From Smittium culicis (Eukaryota > Kickxellomycota > Harpellomycetes > Harpellales > Legeriomycetaceae), in NCBI GenBank assembly GCA_001970855.1, contig LSSN01006024.1:1-21452 (forward strand): a stretch of 21,452 nucleotides of DNA, written 5' to 3'. Below, one piece after another: positions 1 through 10,382 of the stretch. The notes below the pieces were generated by a model. It ran no database searches. It had not been told where the DNA came from and saw only the letters and a program-made list of their open reading frames with translations. The position numbers were made by a program, and so were the translations under genes. Every line of letters starts with the position of its first letter. Position 1 is the first letter of the stretch.

Positions 1-330
1 ATTTTAATTGTATAAACTCATTAGATAATGGATTTTACTATGTATTAACTACTTATCTAATTTACAACATCCTGCAGTTAATGGAAAAAAGTTTCCAAAG
101 GTAGAAATTATTTAATGGTTAGTAATTTTGGATATCATTTTTGATAGTTAGAAATTATAAGTGTTATAATTTTTTAATGGATATAATAACCGAGCTTACA
201 AGTAAACAAAAATTATATATATAAACTCCATGAGTTTCTAAAAAATAAAAATTTCTGTAAATAATAGGAGGTACAGTATTTATTTATCCGTATAATTTTT
301 TCTTTCAAAAAGCTAGTCTATCAAGCTAAG
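1..330. other. AT-rich left flank, no gene recognised
   Basis: Both strands are dense in stop codons and no family was recognised. It may contain the left terminal repeat of the adjacent DIRS-like element, but I could not match it to an inverted or split repeat on the right side of that element. Confidence 0.5.
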
Positions 331-332
331 AA

Positions 333-1090
333 TTGATTGAAATCTTTAAATTAAAAAAATGTAATTTGAAGCTACTAATAGAATCCAAAAAGTTTTTTGA
401 AAAAGTGAAACAGATTTTTTCAGAGAATTCAGAGCTAAAATCAAATTTAGATACGTTCGTAACCACAAGAACCCCTATCTATGATCGCAGTATTTACCTT
501 AAGTTAATCGAAACATTGGTATCGATAAAAGAAGATTTCTTTATGACACCTTTGAATGACTCTGTGTTTTCTGCGGAGAAGAAAACATATCCGATGCTCC
601 ACAACATATATAATATGCTTGCACAGACTAAAAGACTGATAAATTACTATACGCATCGATGAATCTTGGAGCGAAAAGTTTTCTCATTGGAATAACAGGA
701 TATTCTGTTAATAAAAACCATGAGATTTTTATATCAGATATAGAAGCTATGGTAACGCAGGGAATATTGGACAACCTACACAAAAGAATGGATCTACCTG
801 AAAAAACACAGTAGATAATAGAGTTAGGAATCAAGCCACTTATTGACTGCGATAAGTTAGAGGCTTTGATAACTAGAAAACTAGCAAATAATAAAAAGAG
901 AATATGGAAACTCTTTCAATGGCTTCAGTAGAAATCTAGTTTCGATATCAACAGCTGGAAATATACCCATACGCTATCATTTCAGAGCATATCTCAGACT
1001 TTAAACTCAAAAAAAAGTCATAAACAGAATCAAAAATCAAAATTTTGGGTAAGAGGACAAGGTTGCTGGAAGGGATCCTTTTAATTTATC
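333..1090 (+). pseudogene. DIRS Gag-like protein, frameshifted relic
   Basis: The first open stretch (333-662) has no ATG at its upstream end; the earliest near-start codon is TTG. It contains PLNDSVFSAEKK and ends LINYYTHR. The sense then continues in another frame from the ATG at 659, with ITGYSVNKN and the helix-like IEAMVTQGILDNLHKRMDLP, which stops at 812. Beyond two stops, IKPLIDCDKLEALI and then a K/R/Q-rich tail with WVRGQG follow to about 1075. This succession of a helical core, the IKPLxDxxxLxALI motif and an RG-type basic tail fits DIRS Gag proteins of zygomycete fungi. That match is recall of the family, not a search. The protein would coat element RNA, but at least one frameshift and several stops make this copy non-functional. 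Confidence 0.68.
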
Positions 1091-1102
1091 GATTAGCCCC
1101 AG

Positions 1103-2565
1103 TTGGGAAGTGGGGGACGCCTCTCAATGTTTAAAAGAGCATGGAAAAATCTTAACGACAACCAATCGGTTCAAGATACTATTCTTGAACCAAAAATAAC
1201 CAATAAAGGCGATCAAAGGAAACTTATCATTAAATACCTAGGAATAAGGTTCAGGCCCACTCCTAAAGATAAATCCACGCAGATAAAAGATGAAATCAGA
1301 ACCAAGTTTAAATGCTGTATTAACAATAGAAGTCGCATAGGACTATAAAAAAGAGCTATAGAGGATGTCACAAAAGAGACAGAGGGTTTTTAGACAATAT
1401 TTCTGTGATTCCCAGTAAGAATGGCGGTCTCAGACCAGTTTTGGACCTTTGAAAACTGAATATAAACTTGGAGAAAATGAAATTAAAGATGAAATCGTAT
1501 AGCTCAAAATGTCGCCTCATCAAAAGGAAGAACTGAATGAAATCCTTGGATCTAAATCTGTATTTATACACATTCTCATACATATATCGTGCAGAAATAC
1601 TTGAGATTCTTCTGGAACGTACGAGATGACCAATTCAGAGTTCTTCCTTTTGGCATGTCTCTCAGCTCTTAAAAATTCACGAAAATACTAATTCCGATAC
1701 TATTATTAGCGGAAATGCAGGAAATTAGGATCACGGCATATTTAGACTATCTACTGGTAATTGGGAAATCGTTGGATGAATGTATAGCAAACGTGGAATT
1801 TTTCAAGGAAAACTGATTAATTTAGGATTTAAGATAAATCATTGAAATCAATTTAGCCACATATCCAATCGGTCAATCACTTAGTATTGCTGATGATTCG
1901 CTGTAAATGTGTTTGAAGGTATATCCTTCAAAGATAAGGGATATTCAAAGGGAATATTCAAAGCTTTTAATTTCTAGAAAGAAAACTATACGATGGCCAG
2001 CCTCACTAATTGGGAAGGCGCAAGCAATTTCAGTTGCGCTGATACATGAGAGATTGATTCTCAGGAGGCATTGTGAATCGAAGAACACAATAATATACAG
2101 ATTGAGATCACGGGAAGCGGCAGTGACTCTGACAGAATCATCTATTCAAAATCCAAGGTTCTGGAAATACCAACAAAGTATATGGAATGGGAAATATTTG
2201 CTCCCAGAGACACCGGAATTAGAAATATTCACGGATGCCAGCGAAAACGCCTGTGGAATAGTAATTAATTCGAAGAAATATTCTGGAAAATAGACCACCA
2301 AGGTTTTATTGATTTATATTAATGACAAGGATCTTGAAGCGATATTAATAGTGTTACAGAAGAAGGAAGTAGTCGAAAAATCAGCTCTATTAAATCCCGA
2401 AAATACAAAAATGTTGACTTTCATGAAAAAATTTGATGGAAAAACATCTACTAAACTTTTATAGATCGCAGATGAGATCTGTATACACTGTATGAGAACA
2501 AAAAAACGCCCAAAAGTGACATTCGTACCATCTCCTATGAACCCAGAAGATATATATAGCATGTT
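1103..2565 (+). pseudogene. DIRS reverse transcriptase-RNase H, inactivated relic
   Basis: The segment opens with GSGGRLSMFKRAWKNL, the lead-in to the DIRS polymerase, and reaches RAIEDVTKETEGF near 1340. Across a frame change it reads VIPSKNGGLRPVLDL (about 1390-1450), the classic RT fingers motif. Near 1630 comes FRVLPFGMSLS, and near 1740 AYLDYLLVIGKS where the family has YLDD. The thumb reads VYPSKIRDIQREYSKLL followed by SLIGKAQAISVAL (1907-2050). RNase H follows with EIFTDASENACGIVI (about 2220-2265), LEAI near 2335 and PSPMNPEDIYSMF near 2530-2565. In life this protein copies element RNA into DNA and removes the template. The loss of one active-site Asp, about a dozen stops and frame changes near 1380, 1600, 1830 and 2290 make it a pseudogene. 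Confidence 0.85.
1739..1750 (+). other. DIRS RT catalytic box, YLDD changed to YLDY
   Basis: The codons TAT TTA GAC TAT sit where the polymerase needs two adjacent aspartates. The second has become tyrosine, a single G-to-T change in GAT. This substitution alone should abolish metal-dependent synthesis. Flanking residues (ITA before, LLVIGKS after) keep the family pattern, so the alignment is secure. Confidence 0.75.
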
Positions 2566-2943
2566 TACAGTGCAGACTGAATGGTCAATAAACATGAATA
2601 CATTCTCAGCTATCACGAATATATTCGGGGTACACGAGGTAGACCTATTCGCTTCAAGGGTAAAAAATAAGTTGGAAAAATACTACACCTGATTTCCAGA
2701 CCAATTTGCTATACACCAGAATTCTCTAGATTATAGCTGTTCAGGTTGGTAAAATCCTTACAGTTTCACCTGTACACTCTGATCCCACAAGCAGTTCAGA
2801 AATTCAGAAGCGAAAATCTGAAAATTTCCTTGGTAACTTCTTTTTTGGAATACTGCTGTTTGGTATCCGGATATATAGAAACTATCATATCAGTAGCACG
2901 ATCTCTACTATTACAAGCCACAACGGTGGCCATAGATCCATGA
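2566..2943 (+). pseudogene. DIRS linker region between RNase H and recombinase, relic
   Basis: After the RNase H end the frame continues QTEWSINMNTFSAIT, then IFGVHEVDLFASRVKNKLEKYYT, a TGA, and FPDQFAIHQNSLDY. Another stop and a frame change lead to NPYSF, LIPQAVQKF and LVTSFLEY. The sequence VDLFASRxNxxLxxYxxWxPD is typical of the segment joining RNase H to the recombinase in DIRS and Ngaro elements. In DIRS elements this part of the ORF is often assigned a Dam-like methyltransferase domain; NPYSF could be its NPP-type motif, but that is only a suggestion. Two stops and a frameshift break it here. Confidence 0.65.
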
Positions 2944-3960
2944 ATCGGAAAATCGCCGATATATATGAGGAATTATTGGTGTTTAATTGCCTGGAAGATC
3001 AGAATAAAATCTTTAATACACAAGAGCTCATGTAGGTCTTCATTGATATTATCCTTTACAACCAAAGATCAAAGAAGCGTAGATCTAGTTATCATTCTAA
3101 AAAACAAAAAATTTTAGATTGTCGCATCAGTACCAAAAACAGGACCAAATTACAAGAGATTCACGCATGTAATTATCTTTATATTCTTTTCACTACTAAG
3201 AAGCTAAATCCAAAAAATATAAGAGCTTAAAATTCGGCCTTATTTATCCTAATATAAGATTCTTTTTTAATCGATAGATCCCACTGTTTTAAAGAAATTT
3301 TAAACTCAATAGATGATACAGAGATAAAATCTTTTGTTAAACCAATTATAGTCATATCTCCGATTGTAATTAAGATTTAGAAAGAGAGGAAAATAAGAAG
3401 AATTGTATAGACCAAGACTGACTACAAAGACATACTAGTTTTCATACTGTGGGTTTCATCGTGCAAGAGACTTGAACAGAATCCAAAGTTCTAAAAAATT
3501 TAAATAATGGAATAATATGATTTGTAATATTAGCCCCAAAAGAAAAAAGATATGGCAAGCCGATTGAAAGGAATTTCGAAATTAACAGCCAATAAAGCCT
3601 ATATTGCGTAATAAGAAAAGGACTCATATGAATTATGTTCAACGCTACATAAAAATAATCATAAATTATTGGATCATAGACTAATTAGACAAAAAAATCA
3701 CAGCAAGACTTTATCAGTGGATAACATTACTAGGAACATGCATAATATTTCAAAGCTCATTGATCACCTCAAATTACACCTAACCCAAAATCAAAAAAAA
3801 TCGGTCAAAAATTGGTGTCTAAATCAGTTATTTCGTCCGGTAAAGCTGTCTCAGATGATTTTTGGACTAATTAAGATATTTTCTACACTTAATATCGTTT
3901 TTATCGTAGCACTTAGTCAAAAAGTATCGAGGCAGCGCTACCTCTAGAGTAATTGATATT
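2944..3960 (+). pseudogene. Probable DIRS tyrosine recombinase, strongly decayed
   Basis: Position directly downstream of the DIRS linker is the main argument. Near 3430-3480 the frame reads DILVFILWVSSCKRLEQ, where DIRS recombinases have a leucine- and serine-rich segment. The end region, in the same frame as the RT, reads SSGKAVSDDF (about 3830-3860) and then YRFYRST (about 3893-3913). These resemble the terminal VxDD...W...F..FYR part that carries the nucleophilic tyrosine in this family. A second open stretch in another frame (3669-3947, 92 codons) spans the same interval. I cannot place the full R...H-x-x-R...Y set. In an active element the enzyme would insert a circular DNA form without target duplication. 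Confidence 0.5.
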
Positions 3961-4240
3961 TCCGCCATCGAAATATATTGTAATATTAGGTGTATCTTTA
4001 AGAATATATTAATGAATATCATACAAGTTTTTGGAAATATTAGTTACTGATCATCAGTCCATTTATACTTATGAAAAATATAATAAGGATAGAAAATTAT
4101 TTTACTTGAAATTATTAATATAAAAATTTTATTATTATATCTTAAAATTTATACTTATGGGCACCATTCTAAATTTTTTTATTTATTTTTAAATTTTGAA
4201 TGTATTACTCAATAAGATGGTAAAATAAAATATTCACCAA
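3961..4240. other. Junction between DIRS relic and LINE-A, no gene
   Basis: The segment is AT-rich and stop-rich on both strands. It should contain the right end of the DIRS-like element and the 3' tail of LINE-A. A T/A-rich stretch near 4165-4200 reads as A-rich on the minus strand and could be the old LINE-A poly(A) tail. No target-site duplication was recognised. Confidence 0.4.
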
Positions 4241-4259
4241 TTATATAGCATTAATTAAT

Positions 4260-4420
4260 AATCTCTCTAACGGGCTCGATAAATATTACATTTTTTCACA
4301 CTCAAGTAACCATATACAATGCTATCCATCACTTTCCCACAAAAATTGGACTTTTGAGCTGGTTCATATATACCTTTATTACATTTCTTTAATTTTTTAC
4401 CTGTTATTATATCATCGAAG
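4260..4420 (-). pseudogene. LINE-A ORF2 C-terminal zinc region, degraded
   Basis: The minus strand reads FDDIITGKKLKKCNKGIYEP followed by QKSNFCGKVMDSIVYGYLSV. LINE-B has the counterpart FHNELITGEKLR...QECKVLKSRIENTLYNYFGC. Aligning them gives the C-x2-C...H...C pattern of L1-like ORF2 C-termini, with several ligands lost in LINE-A (first Cys to Ser, His to Tyr, last Cys to Val). In L1 this cysteine-rich tail aids RNA binding and retrotransposition. Confidence 0.7.
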
Positions 4421-5616
4421 TATATTGATCATATATGGCTCATAATTTTTGGCTCAATTAGTAGCTTTTACATTCTCTAACAGCTGAAATCTGGTACATA
4501 GGTTGTAAATATTCTCAATATAATCCATTTTTATATATTTGGTGTATCATAATGAATAGATAATAGTAAAAACTTCCTTATTTATAAGTTTTTGAAATTA
4601 TTTAATTTTCCTCTGCTATATATTTTTTTTAATGAGATAATACCAAAATACACTATATCTACAATATTATTGGTTACAATTTTTCTTTTCATACTAAAAT
4701 CTAATAGCTTGATATTTTTTTTACTTACGCTATTTACATAGTAAAAAACTTCATTATTTGACAAATGTAATCGCACTAATTAAAGAATTTTCTTTTGTTT
4801 TATATTGATTTCGATTTCATCCATCAAATATCTTACTTAACTTTATTTACACCTAATAACTTTATGTAACCAATACTTATATTATAGGTTTCACTAATAT
4901 CGCACTTATTCATTTCAGACGTAGTGATTGTATGGTATTCTCGATAAATTCTAATAAAATTCCTTCACTTTACTACCTTGGGATAAAATATAAAATCTTT
5001 ATATTATTTTTAATGGAAATGGTTTTATTTTATTTATATTAGGTTAGATTCCGCCAATTGGTCAATTTTTTATTTTCATCCATTAATAAGCGATTTATCC
5101 GCTTAGTAAAGATCATATCAGATTGCGCTTCTACCTTTAGTAGTCTCATACCTTCGGCTTTGGAGGTAGATCCAAAGTTTCCAATTATATTTTTAAATAG
5201 CGCTTAATAAATAAAAAATTCTAATTATATTTTTAATTGTATTATAGAAATTTTTTCAAAAGGTGCATGTGTGAGAAGCACAAGTTTTTTGAAGGCAGAA
5301 ATGTAATGGTTAATTGAACTCGACCTTTTATGAACACATTTCTAATTTTCCATGATTATGTTTTAACAGGAATTTCATTTTTTATTGAAGAGCTAATATA
5401 AGAAGTATCTATACCATAGAATTTAAAGTGAATACCTAAATATTCAAGAAATTTCATTTCTAATTGGTTTAAATATATTAGGGACCCATTATGTATTTTT
5501 ATTCCAACACAAACAATTTTTTCATTGTTAAAATTTTCATTTGAGGCTAAATAGTAGTGATGTAGAGCCTTTTCTAGTATATTTTCGACGCTACTGTTTT
5601 TAATTACCACTAATTT

Positions 5617-5628
5617 ACCGTTTACATA
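5617..5628 (-). other. LINE-A RT catalytic box, YADD changed to YVNG
   Basis: Within the open stretch 5640-5356 the polymerase box reads Tyr-Val-Asn-Gly where LINE RTs have Tyr-Ala-Asp-Asp. Both catalytic aspartates are gone. Flanking residues (hydrophobic before, LVVI after) and the distance of about 1.2 kb to the C-terminal zinc region, the same as in LINE-B, support the alignment. Confidence 0.75.
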
Positions 5629-7239
5629 ATCAAGAGTCATAATTGGGTGGCTATTTTACGTTAATTTCTTTAATGGTTTCATTAATGTATAATATAGAGG
5701 TTCAAATATTATATTATATAAATAAAATGACATCGGGTCACGCTGTTTAAGCTCTTGAATAATAAAAATAAAAATTTTTAGCTCAATATTTACAAATATT
5801 TGTGCTTTAGGTTTAATATAAATACATTGGATGTATCTAGAAATTTATTTCAAATTACTTTTTTTTTTTAGGCAAAAGTTTAAATACCTTTATTGTAGCC
5901 TATAATGAGCTTTTTCTTGATCATGCATAATTAGGTGGTCTTTAGTATTTCCAGAATCCATATAATTATTTATATAAGAAAATTGAATGGAAAAATGTTG
6001 TCAAAAATGCACCTTTCTTTTATGAAACCTGTTTTTATTGATTTTATAATTTTTTCCATTATTTTTTGTAGCTTATTGGTAATATCTTTGTGAATATTTT
6101 TTTTTCGGAATTAGAAAGCGTAATTGGTCTCCAATTTTCCAAAGAATAAAAATAGCCTTTTTTATATATTTAAGTGATTTTTGGTCCTCCAATTAAGGAG
6201 CTACATAAGTGGATCTCGTTTATATTGTTAAATAGATCGAATACGTACTTAGTTATCTGATAAATGATTTTTTGTAAAATTAAAATAGTATTCCATCAGG
6301 TCAAAGAGATTTATTATTCAGCGAGACATTAATAACGTAGATCATATATTCTTTCAAAATAGTCGAATCGAGCATATTAGCTCATGATTTTTAAATTTTT
6401 TAATACATTCCTATAAAATATTTTGGCTAGTATTATTTTTAGCTCCTGTTTCAATAAATATTTGTAAAACGGCTGGAAAATTTCTAAAATCACCGATTGG
6501 GTTGCTTTTACTTCGCCTTTATCGTTTTATAAGGTTTTTTCTTTTCTCTTGCTTTCAATAGTCCAAAAAAATATCTATTGGACCTTTAATTTTTTTTTAA
6601 TCATTTTGATCCCAATTTATTTATTATTCCGCTATTTATGTCATTTAAAATAGCTTTAATGGCTTTATCATTGTCATAGAACATTTTACTCCAATTTTCT
6701 AAATGAATTTCATAGTAGGAATTACAGATTAAATTTTGAGCTATATTATTTGCTGATTCCAAGTATTTGAAATTATTTTTTGATTAAATATTTCATTTAT
6801 AATGGAATTATATGCTTTTTTCTTCTTTTTTAATATGTGCCCAATTTCTCAGAGTATTTTTCATTTGTTAATAACAAGTTTAATTTTTTTGTTAGTCAGT
6901 TAAAAAATAAGAATTTGGTATTTAATTTCGAGCTTTAAGATTTCAAAAGCGTTAGTATGTTTTTGGAAAAAATTTTAATAAAGATTTTTGTGGTCTAAAA
7001 CCGGTAAAATAGAATATTTTAGAATTTTCACAAAATTTATCAGGATTTTAATTAGTAGAATGTGATCTAATCTGGAATTTGATTTCCTGAATAGTCACTA
7101 CAAGTATTTCTGTCCGGTTAGAATAGAAAATTCCATGCTTATTTTTCAAGATTAAGGCTATTAATTAGTTGTGCTAAGTTTATCCATTATCCAAAATATT
7201 TCTGGGGGAATATAAATCTAGTTTTTCATCTTGTACCAC

Positions 7240-7251
7240 GTTTGAATCACC
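7240..7251 (-). other. LINE-A endonuclease GDFN-type motif (GDSN)
   Basis: The minus strand reads Val-Gly-Asp-Ser-Asn-Val-Val. In AP-type LINE endonucleases the GDFN or GDMN motif supplies catalytic Asp and Asn residues. Both are kept, and only the bulky third position has become Ser. Confidence 0.75.
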
Positions 7252-7499
7252 AACGATAAAAACATTTTCAATAAATTAATTTCAATTAGATAGTTCAATT
7301 GGCAATCTACTAAAGAATAATTATTATTTTTCTTACTCTTTTTGCATTTGGTAGGTATAAATTATTTACTTTTATTGGATTAGAAAAAAGTGAATGACCA
7401 AGGCTACTATAATAATCCAATCTTCAAAGTAAATTGAGCATTTAGCAATCATGATTTGTGGCTTTTAATAATTATGACGCTGCATTGTGACCAAAAGAT

Positions 7500-7515
7500 A
7501 CCCCCCCCCTCCCCC
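7500..7515. repeat. C-rich homopolymer tract (G-run on minus strand)
   Basis: Nine C, one T and five C stand out in AT-rich DNA, inside the LINE-A endonuclease remnant. Read with that ORF, it is a run of Gs that could slip during replication and shift the frame. It could also fold as a G-quadruplex on the minus strand. Confidence 0.7.
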
Positions 7516-8229
7516 AATAATTATTCCAAAAATGTATATTTTTGTCTCATATTTATTTCTTGGGGGCATGAAATTTCAGGTTTGAAAATTTTTTTAGTAT
7601 ACGATTTTTTTTTGAGATCCCTTTAACGTTATAGGTTATTTACAAATATTTATTTTCATTTAAATCTTATAATTTATTTAATCAAAGTTTTATTAGGTGA
7701 AAATTTCTAATGTATTAATTTTAATAACCATACTTAAAATTATCATTCACATGTATTGAACTCCGTCTCCAATAGAGTACGGGCGTCCGTTTTTTCATTA
7801 TTTTTTATTTGTCTAAGATTCTCAGCTATATATTAAGGGTCGATATAGTTTATACTCAAACTCCCACCTTATTCTGTTATATTCAATTTAATTACTTCAT
7901 TCAATTCATTTGTGGTACTGTTTTTCAGTTCAGAAATTTTCCCCCGACTCTCCAGGATTTTTTTTCTCGTATGAAATTCACCTCAATTTCTAAGCTTTCG
8001 TTAATTGATTTTAAGTATTTTTGGGCGTGGTAAGTTTTTAGATGATGCTTTTTTTTTTTTTTCTTTTTAAACGGTCTTTTTTAGCCTTTTGCTTGATTAT
8101 ACTTTATTTTATGTTTTTCTGAGCAGAAATTCCCTTGGTAATTTTATTTATTCGCTCAATAGATTTTGCATTGGCATTAGCGAATAAAAATACTCTTCAA
8201 TATTCGATATTTTTTCTCTCCTTTACTAT

Positions 8230-9460
8230 ATGACTGATCTTACTGATCATTTGCCCTGAAAAATTCGACATTCGAATCCGTAAATTCTACATAATCAATA
8301 CCCATTACTTTGCTTTCGAGTAAATTATTTTCACGCAAGTAATTTTACAAATTTATAACTTAATTATTTATAGATAAAGCTAGAATTTATTTCAGGCCTT
8401 GAAACAAGAGACGCTTCCTTGTATTTTTAAAATTCATTTTATCCTTCTCTTGAATTTTTCTTCAATGATTATAAATATTTTCCTGGTTAGATGTTCTTTC
8501 AGTTATATTTTGTGTCATTTTTATAATGAGATCTTCGAATTCATTTTTCCAATTCTCTAAAGTCTTACAATATATACGGGCTTTTGGCCCTCATTTCTAT
8601 GTATAATTTATTTTACATCTAAAAAATCTATACTATTGGAGACTTCCTTTTCCATTTCACTTTAAAACGATATTTTTATGCCTTTAAATGGGTATGTATT
8701 AATTTATTTATGTTTTAGGAAAATTGTATCAAAAAATTTTCCCGCGTTTGATAGTTCTCGGTATGCTATAAGAGCCAATTCTAACACTCCAAGGCCACTG
8801 TACGTATGTATTATATTAATTTTGTGGTTTTCGCTATATTCTGAGGTTTCGTGTAGATTATTATTTTGATTTTATATATTATTTCTATTTTTTTTAATTA
8901 TTTTAATCTATTAATAAAATATTATATATGTTATTGATGAAAGGTGGTTAAATTTAATAAGAGAAGCGTGTTAGTGAATAGTATTTAACTGTTGTTAATG
9001 ATAACTTTTCCGCCATGGCTCAATATAAAACCAAAAGCTGTTTATTTTGCTCCAGGTGTCTCTTTTTTTCGGGTTTTTAGAGTCTCTGATGATTTTTTCT
9101 TTTAGTTTGCATTTCCATTTAATTTTATTCCTTCGGCAGGTAGGACTGATTTTTCTAACGCACCTTCAGTTTTAGACCTGTAAATGTTTCGCATTTCTAG
9201 ACCATACAGAATCTCATATTTGGAGCTCGATTTTAAGTAGCTGAAGAAATTCAATTATTATATCTACAGTCATTCTACCCGTAAATCTAGTGTCTTCCGT
9301 AGATTTTTCGTTTATAAACTGTAAATTCACTTCCAGAATTCGTTGATTCTTTTGCATCTATCGGAACCCAGTGTATCCATAGGTGCTTATTCGTTTTACT
9401 TAATCAAATTAATGTATTAACCAATAATTGAATAACTATTATGACACTTCTTTATTAAAA
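8230..9460 (-). pseudogene. LINE-A ORF1, decayed nucleic-acid-binding protein
   Basis: The segment lies upstream of ORF2 on the minus strand. Near 9285-9225 it reads RFTGRMTVDIIIEFLQLL, similar in pattern and position to the RRM-like strand-helix part of LINE-B (DANTLELKKILSKSLNRY) and LINE-C (DIMTVNIPNFKEISIAKMIE). About 985 bases downstream lies a decayed CCHC knuckle, against about 970 in LINE-B. ORF1 proteins of this type bind element RNA. Frames are broken throughout and the N-terminus appears to be missing. Several ORFs on the plus strand in this interval are chance frames in T-rich DNA. Confidence 0.6.
8259..8300 (-). other. Degraded CCHC zinc knuckle in LINE-A ORF1
   Basis: The 14 codons read Y-stop-L-C-R-I-Y-G-F-E-C-R-I-F. 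Placed on C-x2-C-x4-H-x4-C, only the second cysteine remains. The other ligand positions hold Tyr (TAT), Phe (TTC) and Phe (TTT), and a stop lies inside. TAT and TTT are each one base from TGT. On its own this would be weak; the position relative to the other LINE motifs, matching LINE-B, is what supports it. Confidence 0.5.
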
Positions 9461-9669
9461 TAAAACTAAATTATAATATAATAAATAAAATAACTAAATG
9501 GGTGTTTTAAGTTAGGGAATGAGGAAAAACCATAAGAAGGTGAAAAAACCTATTCTCTCGACTTGGTGCTTTTTTATATATACTTTTTTTCTTTTATGTT
9601 TTTTTTCTTTTATTTTTCCTATTATTTTATTTTTTTTATCTTTTAATTTCTGTGTGAGTGTTTCAGGAG

Positions 9670-9900
9670 CTATTTATAGATTGCCCCCAATGCATTATAA
9701 ATTATAGATAGACGATACGACGATACGACGACACATCCAAAATAGTTATATAATGTATTCTCTATTCTTGATTTTAATACTTTGCATTCCTGCGAATTAT
9801 CAAATTGGTTTTTACTCATTATTCTTAGTTTTTCTCCAGTAATTAGCTCATTATGAAAGAGCAAGTATAATTGGCTACTGATTTTGGGCTCTAGGTCCAT
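9670..9900 (-). pseudogene. LINE-B ORF2 C-terminal zinc region
   Basis: The 76-codon open stretch contains LLFHNELITGEKLR, then SQECKVLKSRIENTLYNYFGC. The layout fits the cysteine/histidine tail of L1-like ORF2, with two ligand positions changed (Cys to Leu, His to Tyr). LINE-A has the homologous ITGKKL segment at 4420-4260. The frame runs off after YFGC through a short tandem repeat. Confidence 0.7.
9708..9736 (+). repeat. Short 8-bp tandem repeat (GACGATAC, about three units)
   Basis: Two exact copies and one variant copy of GACGATAC follow one another just beyond the last zinc ligand of LINE-B ORF2. The 8-base period is not a multiple of three, so gain or loss of a unit would shift the frame. 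It is probably replication slippage after the element died. Confidence 0.6.
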
Positions 9901-10088
9901 TTTGTGAATTTTAAGCCAATTTTAAATTAGTTCAACATTGGTTTTTTGCCTATATTATCATATTTTGGTTGAAATATTCGATATTTTCTATATTTAAAAC
10001 TATACTTTTTGAAAAAGGGCGATATTTCCTTTTATATATTGACTGGTTATTATTTTTCAAGTATTCTGAATGGATTATTCATCGAAAA

Positions 10089-10382
10089 TTAATATTTCTG
10101 CGTTGAGTCTATATTAATTTTTATTGGCAAATTTTTTAAATTGATTAAATGAATTTTTAGAGTTATATCCCAGATTAAGTCACAATTTGCTAAAAATTCT
10201 TCACAGCTGGTTATATTATTTTTTAATAACCACGATTTGTCTTTATTATTCAATTTAATGATGAGTATTTTTTTTAACTTGCTCAGCTCAAGCATCTTAA
10301 TTCTTTCATTTGGACAATTGGATATTTCAGAATATTCTATTTCATATATATCGTTTGATAATATTATCGCTTCTCCCCACAT
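10089..10382 (-). pseudogene. LINE-B ORF2 segment between RT and zinc region
   Basis: This is a 97-codon open stretch, KE- and L-rich, starting MWGEAIILSNDIYEIEY. It lies about 700 bases after the YAND box and 200 before the terminal zinc region, where L1-like ORF2 proteins have a poorly conserved connecting region. I recognise no motif of its own. Position, strand and a codon pattern with few rare repeats make it most likely surviving ORF2 sequence. Confidence 0.5.

Larger units (their letters stand above)
330..3960 (+). mobile_element. Decayed DIRS-like tyrosine-recombinase retrotransposon
   Basis: Four consecutive stretches on the plus strand match the DIRS order: Gag-like protein, reverse transcriptase, RNase H, the conserved linker that follows RNase H, and a probable tyrosine recombinase. 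No aspartic protease or retroviral-type integrase was seen, which argues against Ty3 or Ty1 elements. The reading frame changes several times and carries many stops, and the RT active site is altered, so the copy is dead. DIRS elements normally have inverted or split terminal repeats and an internal complementary region. I could not find these by eye, so both boundaries are approximate and mark only the outermost recognisable coding sequence. The Gag and RT wording resembles elements from zygomycete fungi, as far as I can judge from memory. Confidence 0.82.
4260..7640 (-). pseudogene. LINE-A ORF2 (endonuclease-RT), inactivated relic
   Basis: From the 5' side the minus strand gives KPEISCPQEINM (7583-7548), the first endonuclease motif, with the glutamate that binds metal. 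VGDSNVVQDEKLDLYSP (7254-7205) corresponds to the GDFN endonuclease motif. NNKSL-PDGI (about 6330-6290) and NWRPITLSNSEKKIFTKIL (about 6140-6080) are RT motifs. LKQRDPMSFYLYNIIFEP (5750-5697) matches the family's xxQGDPxSPxLFN. The open stretch 5640-5356 begins with the active-site strand, here LDYVNGKLVVI. The protein ends with ITGKKLKK and a damaged zinc motif. In active relatives ORF2 nicks the target and primes reverse transcription there. Many stops and frameshifts, plus the altered active site, make it dead. Confidence 0.85.
4240..9480 (-). mobile_element. LINE-A: decayed L1-like non-LTR retrotransposon
   Basis: Read on the minus strand, it shows remnants of an ORF1 (RRM-like segment near 9270, CCHC knuckle near 8280), an AP-type endonuclease (7583-7240), RT motifs (about 6305, 6140, 5740, 5620) and a C-terminal zinc region (4420-4260). 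This is the order of two-ORF L1-like LINEs. Distances between these points match those in LINE-B within about 10-50 bases. No long frame survives. Its 5' end cannot be full length: projecting from LINE-B, the start should fall near 9870, inside the 3' coding part of LINE-B. It is therefore 5'-truncated or interrupted by LINE-B. The upper boundary of 9480 is an estimate. Confidence 0.8.

Noticed and set aside
628..834. 68-codon minus-strand frame in the DIRS region
   Set aside because: It is antisense to the second Gag fragment, whose plus-strand translation fits the family much better.
2314..2616. 100-codon minus-strand frame in the DIRS region
   Set aside because: The plus strand here encodes recognisable RNase H and linker motifs; this frame is its antisense shadow.
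3442..3642. 66-codon minus-strand frame in the recombinase region
   Set aside because: No family pattern, and it lies opposite the DIRS coding strand.
8265..8282. TTCGAATCC resembling a tRNA T-arm
   Set aside because: No matching T-stem partner, anticodon arm or acceptor stem surrounds it, and the segment falls in the LINE-A zinc-knuckle remnant.
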